Positions 45,617 through 56,051 of a stretch of 64,000 nt of DNA are shown in pieces; position 1 is the stretch's first letter, and every line of letters begins with the position of its first letter. The stretch is taken from contig CM051457.1 of the NCBI GenBank assembly GCA_028274465.1, positions 52,550,425-52,614,424 on the forward strand, given 5' to 3'. Position numbers and translations under genes: made by a program. This DNA comes from Plantago ovata. Taxonomy: Eukaryota > Streptophyta > Magnoliopsida > Lamiales > Plantaginaceae. The notes under the pieces were generated by a model. That model worked only from the letters and a program-made list of their open reading frames with translations. It was not told the origin of the DNA and did no database searches.

Positions 45617-46934
45617 TGATGAACGTATTTTTGACGCGTTCATCTTGTCTTTTTTACCTTCTTTTGCTATCTTCTAGCCTTGTTTTTTGGTTAGTTTTGT
45701 AGAATAGTGTCACGTTTTCTGTTTTCTGCATTTTCAGGCACTTAGGTACGAAACGGCGTTTTTGGAGCTAAAAACGAGCCTTTTTGATGGAAAAGATGGC
45801 CCCGTTGAAGTCCCCCAATCTCCGTGGCTTATTCGTAAGTGTTTGAGTATCAATAAGCATCGAGAAGGATGAGTCCAAGGCACTCGAGGGCCATGCGAGG
45901 GAAAAAAGATTGAGTTTGAAGACAAAAATCTGCCCAGGAGCCAAGCTAAGCGCCTGGAATAGTGAACCGCTCCGCTTCAATTTCCAGGAGCTTTGGTACA
46001 GAAGCCAAGCGAAGCGCTTGGAGTGCCCGAAGCGCTTCGCTTGCCAAGCGCTCCGCTTGGCTTCTCCAAGCGGTCCGCTTGGCAGCGGTTACGTTTTCGG
46101 ATTTTCCTTCTTAGATCTGATCTTTGATCATTTTTTGAATATCTTTTGAACTGTAACTTTGTTTTGGAGAGATCCTAAGCCCCAAAACTCAGAGAATATT
46201 CAGATTACTTTTTATTTTAGCTTGGGATTCAAGGTTTTGATTGGGATTCATCCTTTATAATCATCTACGGAGAGGTTTTCTTTGCTTTCCACCGATTAGT
46301 GACAGCTTTGGTGGTAACTTGTATCACTCTCTTGTCTTGTAGTTTGATATGATGTATTCTGATTATTATTCATATGAATTGATGTCTATGTTGATGAATA
46401 TGAGTAGCTAAATCTTTTGTGTTGGTGGTAGAATGTAGAATATGCATGCTATGGGTTATGTATATTGACAAACTCTTTGTCAATGAAAGCTATAGGATTG
46501 TATGTTCGAGATTTGCAGCATGCTAGATAAATGGTGTTGGTGACAAGCACCTGTAAAGTATTGATAGTGATCTTTCATGATGTGTGTCTTAAATTTGCCT
46601 AGACGAGTTGCTTAGCAGACTTGATCGAAGGTTCTACGCACTGAACTTGTGAGCATATACGTAACCCATGCATGTGTATTTGATTTCTACCACCAACCGT
46701 TTTCCAAACTGGTTTACAACAATCTGATTACTCGTTGCTATTGTTCAAAGGAAACGATTCTCTAAACATTTGAACTCGTTGACTGAAATTACTTGCAAAA
46801 ACCTCAAGCAAAGCCACGTTAGGTCCCGAGAGAACGACACTCGGGGACAACTTGCCATTGCACTCTAGTTTGTGTAGTGATAAGTGTTCTTAGGCTTTAA
46901 AACAAATTTAATTGGTGAAAAACGACATTCATCA
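45617..46934 (+). mobile_element. 3' LTR of element B
   Basis: 1,318 bp from TGATGAACG to ATTCATCA. The first 30 bases can form a perfect 8-bp stem (GATGAACG/CGTTCATC) around an 11-base loop. Relative to the 5' LTR it lacks about 86 bp near 46459. The palindrome array is at 45940-46090. Confidence 0.9.
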
Positions 46935-46939
46935 TTCAG

Positions 46940-48537
46940 CCTCTTCCTTACTTAGCTGGGCTTTCGCCCTATGCTTACACTGGGTACACGGGGAACAGGT
47001 TCTCGAACGATGTGCTCTTCGGTACGCTTACTATAATTTCATACTTGCCTTCATACTTGTCTTTTTCTTCTTTTTGCTTGCTTGCCATGTGCTTGATCTT
47101 ACTTTCCTTCTCGCTTTTTCTGCTTCTCGCTTTCTCTAGTGACTTGTGTTTTTTCCTCCACAGCTTATTGGTTCAACTGGATAATGTCGAAGACTCTTGA
47201 AGCTAAGGAAGAGCAACGAAGAAAGCAACGACTAGCCAATAAGGAGATGAAGATCCTCGGGTCTATGAACCTTTCTCCTCCGAGGAGTGCTTCACATCAT
47301 CGAGATGCCTTGGTACAAGAGGGTCTCGAGACGCACAGGAACCCAGTAGATGCTCTAAAAAAGGCCGAGGAGGAAGCGGCGGCTAAACAGGCGAAGCAGG
47401 CTGAGGAGGCTGCTGCAGTAGAGCCCGGGAAGAGGCCTGAGAGGCCTGCTGCTAAGAAGGGGTCGAGGAAGCTTACGCTTGGGGGCAACAATGAGCCTCC
47501 TCGCAAGAAAGGGAAGGTGGCCGCTACAGGTCAAGATGAGGTGAAGAGGCTCATCCAAATGAGCGACCTGGATCGCGCGCACGAGTTAAGCCTGTGCTCG
47601 CTTCAGGTAACTTTACTTGTCTTTTCACAATGAATTTTCTAAGTATGAAATTATTCTCCTCGCTAACTGTGTACTTCTTTGTTGTAGCTTGAGCAGTTGA
47701 AGGAAGCCTACTGCCAAATAGCAGCTGATCGCGCCGATATAGGCATAGTTATCGAGGACTTGGAGAAGAGGCTCGCGACCTCGGAGGACAAGAACAAGGT
47801 TGTTGAGGTAGAGACCGGCAAGCTCTATGCCAAGGTCAATCTCCTCGAGAAGGAACTTTCTAAGGAGAAGGCAAGGACCAAGGGCTACAAGGGGGCTTAT
47901 GCCACCTTGTCGATTTGCATGGAAAAATTCAAGACCAGCGTCCTTTCCTTCCTCAAGGGAAACCGCCTTTGCCACTGATTGCGACTTCATGGCCTCTGAC
48001 ACATACAAAATGGCCCAGCAAGATGTGCGAGTCTCTTCGCGCAAGGAGGGCTTCTTCTCCTGTATCGGCTAGCTAAAACAAGTCAACATGCTTCCGGCTG
48101 ATTTTGATACGGACACTCGCGAGGACCTGCATCCTGGTAGGCGCGAAGACCTGTCTCACTACCCAGATGAGGAGATAACCAAGGAGATGCACGTAGCGTG
48201 CGAGTTCGGGGAGCTGGTGACCCACCCAGAAGTGCCTTATCCCAGCAAACCAGCTTATCTCCCTTCTTGGGTCCCAGAGTGACTAAGGACTGGGATCCTT
48301 TACCCATTTGAGAAGGCAGCTCTCCGCAACGCTGCTTGGGTTAAAGTGAGCGATCTGGTTATTGGGAGAGCAGAAGACTTCATCGAGCCTGAGCTGATCC
48401 TATACGAGAAGGCTATCAAGGAATCTCAGGCTCAAGAGCGAGACGCCGCCGAGATCCAAGAATTGCTAAGCCCGGTGCGTGGAGCAACTAACACGAGTGC
48501 CTCGGTTACTGACCTCTCAGTTAGTCGGACCTGTTGA
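46940..48537 (+). pseudogene. antisense accessory gene of C, 3' part
   Basis: This continues the gene split by element B. Two GT...AG segments look like introns: 47022-47163 and 47607-47687 (81 bp, strong pyrimidine tract and TTGTAG). The coding parts are rich in Ala, Lys and Glu (47170-47606) and then form a likely coiled coil (LEQLKEAYCQIAADRADIG and DLEKRLATSEDKNKV, about 47690-47980), ending near 48537. A plus-strand AATAAA lies at 48717-48722. Introns and a polyadenylation signal in the antisense direction suggest a gene once transcribed on its own. About three breaks. Confidence 0.55.
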
Positions 48538-49388
48538 ATTGAGGAGCCTAAAGACCGAGTATGCTCGGTGATGTTGTAAACTTTTCCTTTTTCCGTACTT
48601 GTCGTTTATTCCGAACAATTTTCCTTTTTCTATTCGGCCCTTGGTGGCACTTGTTGAAACATATCTCCTTGTTGTAATATAAATTATCAACTGTTGTCTC
48701 TTCGCTCTTTTCCTTCAATAAAAAGTTTGGAACTCTTCGTTTTCTTGCTTATACTTGTGTTTTTTACTAACTCTTTTTCTGTTATGACGTATAACTTGAT
48801 AGAGTAGTTAAACATGTATAAGTCAGGGTCGAGGAGGGAGTTTCCTCGTGCCTTTGGTCGAAAGAATAATCTTCATTAGTAATACTTCGAGTTAAGCTCC
48901 TCGAGCTACAAAAGTAACCAATATACTTGTCGATTTTCTTGCCAACTCAGTTAAAACTCTAAGTGTTGAATCAAAAAAAACAAGTGTAAAACTCCTCCTG
49001 CTCGATTTCTTTGCCTTCCTCGTTTTCACTTCTTTAAAAAGTGCCTCGATTAATTTTCTCAAAAGATGAGAGAGCGGGGAGCTTTAGCTCGACGTGTAAA
49101 TCGGGGAGCTCTTTTTTGGATCGAGCAAGCTCTCTTGGTCGAGTAGCTTTTTATTCTGTTTTGAGTATAGCAATTCTATACTTGAACATTTTATTTGTTG
49201 AAAGATAGACATTGTATTATTGATTTGTCGGAAATTCAATTACAATGGGGGGCTTCTCGGCCAGCTTTCTTACAACATTTTCTGAAACATAAAACATGAG
49301 GGTACCTCTCACACAAGCTTGTGAGGAATCCTTCTCGGTCTTGGGCCTTTCACAGGAGCTCTTCAAAAAGCTTGTTCGTTAAAACAAC
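48538..49388. other. non-coding spacer between antisense gene and pol of C
   Basis: T-rich on the plus strand, with the AATAAA at 48717-48722 as the only signal recognised. The two genes of C converge on this spacer, so their transcripts would end or overlap here. Confidence 0.5.
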
Positions 49389-51290
49389 TCAGGCGTAGAA
49401 CCTCTGGAGGTTGAAAGTATTCCACGGGTTCTTCAATACTCTTCCCTCCATGTCTTCGAGATGATAGCTTCCATTGGAACTTGCTTCAATTATCTTGTAG
49501 GGGCCTTCCCAGTTGGGTTGCAACTTCCCAACTTTTCCCAGGATGTGCGCTCTTCGGAGTACTAAGTCTACCACTTGGAAGTCTCTCTCCTTTACGCCCT
49601 TGTTGTAGGTCTTCGCAATCAGTGCTTGATATCTGAGGATGTTGGCCAAGGAATTGGTTCTCGCTTCGCTTACCGTCTCCAGATCTAAGAGCCTCTCGGT
49701 ATGATTGTCCTCGGGTTGATACCCTTGGATCCTGAGGGTTTCTACCACCACTTCCGCTGGTATGACTGCTTCAGAACCATAAACTAGCGAGAAGGGAGTC
49801 TCTCTTGTAGCTCTTTTTGAAGTTGTGTGGTATGCCCATACCACTCCATCAAGCTCGTCGACGCAATCCTTGTTGGTGGAGAACCTCTTTTCCAAGTTGT
49901 TGGCAAGGATTTTGTTGACGGCTTCTGTTTACCCGTTGGATTGAGGATGTCCTACCGAGGTGTACCTCCTCTCAATCTTCATTTCCTTGCACCATTCATT
50001 AAACCTTTGGCCACATAATTGAGCACCATTATCCGAGATGAGGACTCTCGGCAAGCCAAATCGACACACGATGTTTCTCCATACAAAGTTCATCACCCTT
50101 TGTTCGGTGATAGTAGACACTACCTCAACCTCCGCCCACTTGCTAAAGTATTCAACCGCAACAATGATGAATTTCTTTTGACCCGTGCCTCTCGGGAAAG
50201 GACCAACTATGTCGATGCCCCATATGTCGAAAAGGGCAAGTGATTGTAATGGGCATGAGAGGTTTCGCCGGGACATTGATCAAATTGGCGTGCAATTGAC
50301 ACTCCTCGCACCTTCTTACAAATCGGCCAGCATCTTCACGAACAGTGGGCCAGTAGTATCCTTGGCGGATGATTTTTTGCGCGAGGGTTCTTCCTCCGGC
50401 ATGGTCTCCGCAACTTCCTCTGTGCATTTCTCCCAAAAGTTTTTGCACTTCTTGTTTGGCGACGCATCTCAAGTAGACTCCCTCGAAGGATCTCTTGTAC
50501 AAGTAGTCTCCTTGAATGATGTAGCGGCCTGCCTTTCCTTTGATTTTCCTTGCTTCAGCCTTATCACGAGGAAGGCTACCATTCGTGAGATAGGTAGCAA
50601 TTTCTTGTATCCAACTTGGTTGAGTGTCAATCGCCAAGACGTTTGGCTTTGATGACCATAGGGTTGATGCATTGATTCTCATAAGTATCACATTCCGGGT
50701 ATCCACTCCTCCGGCAGCCGAAGCATATTTTGATAATGCATCTGCCCTTTGATTGAGGTCTCTTGAGAATTTCTCAATTTCACAACTTTCGTATGTTTGG
50801 ATTTCCTCCGTGATGGCGCTCTTGTACTCGACCAGTGAGTCCTTCTTGGTTTTGAACTTTCCTGAGATTTGCTTATCGGCCAATTGAGAATCAATGAAGA
50901 GATGTAGCTTCTTCACTTCAAGTGCCTTTTCCATACATAGAGCAATGATGATAGCTTCATACTCGGCTTCGTTGTTGGAGACTGGAAAACTAAGAGTAAT
51001 GGCGTACTCGAGTTCAGCTCCTCCGGGACTTTTAGAGTATATTCCTGTCCCGCCATTTTTTCCTGAGGAGGATGCATCAACATGAAGAATACAGACATCT
51101 CCATGGTTGATGAGCTCCTTGGGTTTTGAAGATAGGGTCTCTTTACCCTTAGGCTCCTCGGTTTTTTCTGCTAGGAACACTTCATGCCTTTTTCTTTTTG
51201 TCTGGGACATTTCTTTGAGCTCTTTTAAAGAATCTTCGAGAGCTTGCATTGGGTTATTCTGCCGTGGTTTCTCCTCGACCATCATCATGA
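49389..51290 (-). pseudogene. C second RNase H and integrase
   Basis: The archaeal-type RNase H shows HVDASSSGKNGGTG, NNEAEYEA, FIDSQL and NQRADALSKY, supplying the four acidic positions. The integrase zinc finger (HRGSCGDH...CEECQ) follows, then the catalytic core beginning DIWGIDIVGPFP with VLISDNGAQ and the start of the third acidic region, and a C-terminal part with GPYKIIEASSNGSYHLED. It would join cDNA into host chromatin. A fossil with about three breaks. Confidence 0.85.
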
Positions 51291-51315
51291 CATTTTGTGT
51301 CTCGGGAGGGTTTTC

Positions 51316-53161
51316 CTATGAAGCTCCCTTGGAGGGATACTCTACGAGGAAATCGGCAATGACTTGGGCTTTCTTGGCCAAAGGTGCTTGATAGTCAATA
51401 TCGTACTCGCTCAATTCGATTGCCCACCTTGGTAGCCTTCCCGAGTTTTCGGGTTTTCCGAGGACTTGCTTGAGAGGTTGCTTCGTCAAGACCACAACCT
51501 TGTGCGCTCCAAAGTAAGGCTTTAGTCTCCTCGCCGTATAGAGTAGAGCCAAGGATAGACTCTCGATATCCATATATCGTGTTTCAGCTCCAACGCGTGC
51601 TTTGCTTAAGTAGTAGATGGGCAAGTGGTGGATACCTTGAATTCGCACTAATACCAAACTGATGGCTTCTCCAGTCGCTGCTAAGTACATGTAAAGTACC
51701 TCTCCTTCCATGGGTTTTGACAAAAGTGGAGGAGAGAGTAGATACTCTTTGAGCTTCTCGAAGGATTCCTCGCATTCTTTCGTCCACTCGAAGTGGTTGC
51801 TCTTTCTCAACACTTTGAAGAATGGTAGATTTTTCTCGGCGGACCTCGAGATGAATCTACTCAACGCGATTGACTTCCCGACCAGTTGTTGCACCTCATT
51901 TATGGATTGAGGTTGAGGAAGATCGAGGATGGCCTTGATTTTATCGGGGTTTGCTTCTATTCCTCTCTCCGTTACCATGTAACCAAGGAACTTCCCACCT
52001 TTAACTCCAAAGGTACACTTCGCAGGATTGAGCTTCATGCCATACTTCCTCAAAATCGAGAAGCATTTTGCCAGGTAACCTACATGTTGCTCCTCGGTCT
52101 TACTCTTGTCAAGCATATCATCAACATATACTTCCATTGTTTTACCCAGTTCTTCTTTGAAGATCTTGTTGACCAGCCTTTGGTAGGTCGCTCCGGCATT
52201 TTGGGTCCGAAAGGCATCACGTTGAAGCAATACACGTTGTCGTTTGCCAAGAAGGCGGTCTTGGGCACATCATCCTTAGCCATCTTAACTTGGTAGAATC
52301 CTTGGTATGCATCCATGAAACTCAAGAGGGCGCATCGAGCAGTGGAATCGACTAGCTGGTCGATCCCTCATTCGAATAAAACTTGTTGAGTCTCATGAAG
52401 TTGTTGCACATTCTCCACTTGCCGGGCCCCTTGTCCACGAGGACCACATTGCAAACCCAATCGGAGTATCTCACTTCCTTGATGTGACCGTATTTAAGCA
52501 GTCTTTGGACTTCCGCTTCAATAATGGCATTATCTTCTGCACTGAAGTCTATTCGCTTTTATCTGATATTGGTGAACGACGGGTCAACGTTCAGACGGTG
52601 AACCGCGACACGTGGGTCGATCCCCTTGAGGTCCTCGGTACTCCACGAGAAGATGTCGTTGTTATCTTTCAAACATTGAATGAGTTTCATCCTCAGTTCT
52701 GTCGTCATCTCGGTAACAATTTTTTTAACCTTGTCGGTACTTCCTTCGACAATTTGCATTTCTTCTAGAGTTTCTCTTGCTTCAATCTTGTTTTTCTCAA
52801 AGAATTTCTTCTTCTTGGAAGAGGGTGGTATTGGTGGTATAACTTGATACTCCTCGAGCTCTTTGACAGCTCCTACCAGGGTATCCTTCTCTTTCTTCTG
52901 GATTGCTTTCCTTCGCCAAAGTGACGGACTTGGCTTTTTTGATTTTTTCTTCACTCGCCGAACCGTATAGAAACGATAAGGAGCATTGTGAACAAGATGC
53001 TTCTCTTCGAGTGATTGACCCGGGTTGGGCTCTCCGATGGCAACCCTGGAAGTGAACTTAGCTGACATGCTATAGCATTCCCATGCCTCTCTGATGTCTC
53101 CTACTTCTTTTCCAATTCGCAATGGATTGGGGAACTTCAGCTTGTTGTGGACTGTAGACAC
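51316..53161 (-). pseudogene. C reverse transcriptase and first RNase H
   Basis: The reverse transcriptase is recognisable by DIFSWSTEDLKGIDP upstream, YQGFYQVKMA, FRTQNAGATYQRLV and the catalytic YVDDML, then FGVKGGKFLGYMV. A gypsy-type RNase H follows, with LPIYYLSKARVGAETRY and LTKQPLKQVL, ending in ADFLVEY. Length and order are typical of Tat-lineage pol. Several breaks. Confidence 0.85.
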
Positions 53162-53880
53162 TACGGCTCGGAATTGAGAGAGACCGGGTCGACCTAGGAC
53201 TGCGAACTAATCAAAGGGCTTGTTGACGATTACAAAGGGAACATGTTGAGTTACTCGCCGAGGAGCACTTCCCATTGATACCGTCAAGTTGATCATTCCG
53301 AGTGGCATGATAGGTTGTCCTCCAAAGCCTACCAGGGCACTCCTCACTTATTTGGGCCCTTCTCTTGGATTCATTTGCATCCTCTTCAAGCTTCCTGTGA
53401 AGATCAAGTTAGCCGAACATCCGGTGTCGACGAGGGTCATATATGTTTCCTCCCCCGGCATGCCTCAGAGGTATCTCTCTATTGTAAAAAGAGATGACGT
53501 TGGTTCCTGGTCGTACGGCTTGGGCATACTTCACATCCCGGACTCTGAGATTATCAGTTGTGATCTTCCTCTAATTTCGACTGTCGCCTCCCGCGGGTCC
53601 TCCAGCAATTGTAAGAGTGTGGATGCTTCCGTTCACGGGACGGTTTTCATAATTGTTGTAATTATGAATATCATCATCATGAGGGTTCCCTTGGTAATGG
53701 TGCTCGATCCCCCCTTGAGGTGGCGGAGGTAAGATCGCCAGAGGTTCTTCCTTCCTGATGTAGTTAACCAACTGACCATTACGTATCATCCTCTCGATTT
53801 CGTTCTTGAGCTCGACGCACTCGTCAGAGGTATGCCCTTTCCCCTTGTGAAACTGGCAAAATTTCTCCGAACTCTTGTTC
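53162..53880 (-). pseudogene. C protease region
   Basis: Between gag and reverse transcriptase, in the place of the aspartic protease. Minus-strand fragments include words corresponding to a strand and an Asp-Thr-Gly-like site near 53430, but the reading is fragmented. Assigned mainly from position. Confidence 0.5.
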
Positions 53881-55696
53881 TTTCAGTTTTCTTGAATCGG
53901 GGGTGGCCAGGAGACGTCTAGCTTCCTCGAGACTATATAGTTCAAGATGTCGGATCTTGGCCTATTTAAGTCCGTGTAGTTTCTATATCGCCTTCGAGGT
54001 GACCTCCTAGGAGGAGACCTCTTGTCTCGAAAATCGTTCCTCGAGTGACCCTCTCTTATCAAACCATGATTTTGATCTTTTCTTTGCTTTCCGGGATTTT
54101 GTGGACGAGGAGGGTACTCCTTATCTTTTTCTTTCTCCTTCCCTTTTTCTTTGGGAGGATTGGTTCTCACCGTGACTGTTTTTCGGAATTCATCGGCCTC
54201 GAGGAAATCCTTGCAAACCTTCGCCAGTTGTGCTTCATTCTCTACACACGATGCTGAGAGAACCTCTTGGAACTTGATGTTGGTAGTGTTACCATACAAG
54301 TATTCTTTTCTCTCATTGATCTAGTGATCTTCAACTTGGAGGGCTGCTTCATGAAAGCGATTGATGAAGTCCCTCAAATCTTCATTGTTTTTCTGAACAA
54401 TTTCGGCCAAGTACCTCACTCTTCTGTTGGTGTTCATGACCTTCTCGAATCATGTAGAGAATTCCTTGCAGAGATCTCTATACGACTTGATTGAGCGATG
54501 AGGAAGGCGCGACCACCATTTCATGGCTTCTCCGGAGAGGTTAGCCGGGAAGAGGAGTGCTTTGGTCCTCGAATCATGGCCATAGGCATCCATCTTCGTG
54601 CCAAATCTTACCAAGTAATCCTTCGGACAATTTGTTCCATCATAACTTTCAAAAGTGGGGAAACCTCTTTTGATTTTGGCCTGGTGGTTCCTTATCTCGT
54701 CGCACAACGGGCTTGGATCTTGGTCTTGCTCTTTTTCTTGGACGGTTCCCCGTAGGGTCTCTATCTGAGCATTAAGTGCGGATTTCCTTGCGTTGAGTTC
54801 CTCCAGAGTGAGCCTTCTCCCCATGATCGGGTCAATCAAGGGGGTTACCTCAACTACGATTCTCAAGGCATTGTTTTCCGCCACCGCTTCGGGTTGATTC
54901 TGAGGAGTTACTTGGTTGGGCGTGATTTGGTTGGGGAGAGCGGGTTGTGTAGCGACCACCTGAGCTCGATTTTCTTGCTGAGCCACGTTTTGCAATGATG
55001 CACGTATCCTTCTATCAATCAAATCCCTCAAATCATCTGGGGCACCTTGAGGTCCTAATCTAGATTGGACTCTTGAAGGTCCAAGTCGAGATTGGATTGG
55101 CCTTTTGTTGGTTCTAGAATGTGCTTCATCTTGCACAACTGGTGCTCTTCCTTGGGATTGACGAGGGGCAACCAAAGTGTCACGAGGTTGCTCCTGTACT
55201 TGTACTTGTGGTACTCCTCGAGCTTGGAGTTCAGCATTAACTCTAGCAGCCTTATTATCCCCTACATATCCTTGCAATGTAAGAAGGAACAAGCCGTATT
55301 GAGCTTCGCCCATCCCGAAATCTGATGGTCGGACTACACGTCCATTAGTAAGGGTGAAGTTCAATGCGGCCGGTTGAAGAGGATTCACTTCTACGGGAGG
55401 TGGATTAATTGCTACTTGAGGAGGCCGGCGTTGTTTGTGACTCTCAACGCTCCATAGGAACTCCCAACTGGGACTCCTTGCGGATTATTTTCCCCTGATC
55501 TTTCTTCTTGGGAGTTAGTGACATTGGTTAATGCCGCCTCCGTATAATCTTGGTTCCTCGCAACATTGTTATTTCTCGGTGCCCTTGGAGTAGCATCCCT
55601 TCCTCCTCCTCGACCACTTGAAGGGGGAAGACCCCCGGGTCGAGGAGTATTCCTGGGTGGTGCATTAGCAAGACGGTTGCTTCTTCTGGGAGGCAT
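53881..55696 (-). pseudogene. C gag
   Basis: Starts MPPRRSNRLANAPPRNTP, basic and proline-rich. The gag core has FPTFESYDGTNCPKDYL, YGHDSRTKALLFPANL and EAMKWWSRLP, the usual pattern of Tat gag. The C-terminal part is rich in Lys, Arg and Pro (53883-54299) with a degraded knuckle region. About three breaks. Confidence 0.8.
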
Positions 55697-55784
55697 CTTC
55701 GTGAAGGGTCACGAGGAGAGTTCTTGGCTCGACCAGCAGGGCTAGGAATGACCTTTACTGTCGCTTCCCATAAACGGCGCCAAA

Positions 55785-55951
55785 TGTTGAATGGTAATTC
55801 GTGTTTCTTTCTAAGTTCGTAGTGGATCGTCACAATAAGCTATTCTAGGTCTTCTTCATGTAGTGTTCCTCTTGAAATAATAGGGAACCTTCTTGTAGCT
55901 TTCTCGTACCTGAAATAGACTGGAGGGGGGGGAGGTTAGTACTGTTGAAGG
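55785..55951 (-). mobile_element. C 5' LTR, end only
   Basis: On the minus strand the LTR ends CCATTCAACA right before the PBS; the top strand therefore reads TGTTGAATGG from 55785. Only 167 bp are visible before the gap. Confidence 0.65.
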
Positions 55952-56051
55952 NNNNNNNNNNNNNNNNNNNNNNNNNNNNNNNNNNNNNNNNNNNNNNNNN
56001 NNNNNNNNNNNNNNNNNNNNNNNNNNNNNNNNNNNNNNNNNNNNNNNNNNN
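55952..56051. other. assembly gap, 100 N
   Basis: Exactly 100 unknown bases, a conventional size for a gap of unknown length. It joins the 5' LTR of C to the protease region of D; neither boundary can be read. Confidence 0.95.

Larger units (their letters stand above)
37717..46934 (+). mobile_element. Athila-like element B, structurally complete, TSD TTCAG
   Basis: This is the youngest and most complete element, 9,218 bp. Parts: 5' LTR 37717-39121; PBS 39125-39141 (TGGCGCCGCTGCCGGGG, tRNA-Asp type); gag 39265-40191; protease region 40640-41570; palindrome array 41750-41990; intron-like leader 42191-42733; ORF2 42739-43700; second array 43885-44030; non-coding 3' module 44290-45590; PPT to 45616; 3' LTR 45617-46934. 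The LTRs show about 30 substitutions by eye over 1.3 kb, plus one deletion of about 86 bp in the 3' LTR. At a commonly used plant rate of 1.3e-8 per site per year this is around a million years. No reverse transcriptase or integrase. About four breaks in its ORFs. Confidence 0.9.
46940..55951 (-). mobile_element. Tat-lineage gypsy element C, right segment (gag-pol)
   Basis: Minus-strand order: 5' LTR from 55785 into the gap; PBS 55768-55784 (TTTGGCGCCGTTTATGGG, the type seen in Tat/Ogre-like elements); gag 55696-53880; protease about 53790-53160; reverse transcriptase and RNase H 53160-51316; second RNase H and integrase 51290-49389; then the antisense gene. The second, archaeal-type RNase H between the first RNase H and integrase is a hallmark of the Tat lineage. 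It is a fossil with roughly ten breaks. Confidence 0.85.
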
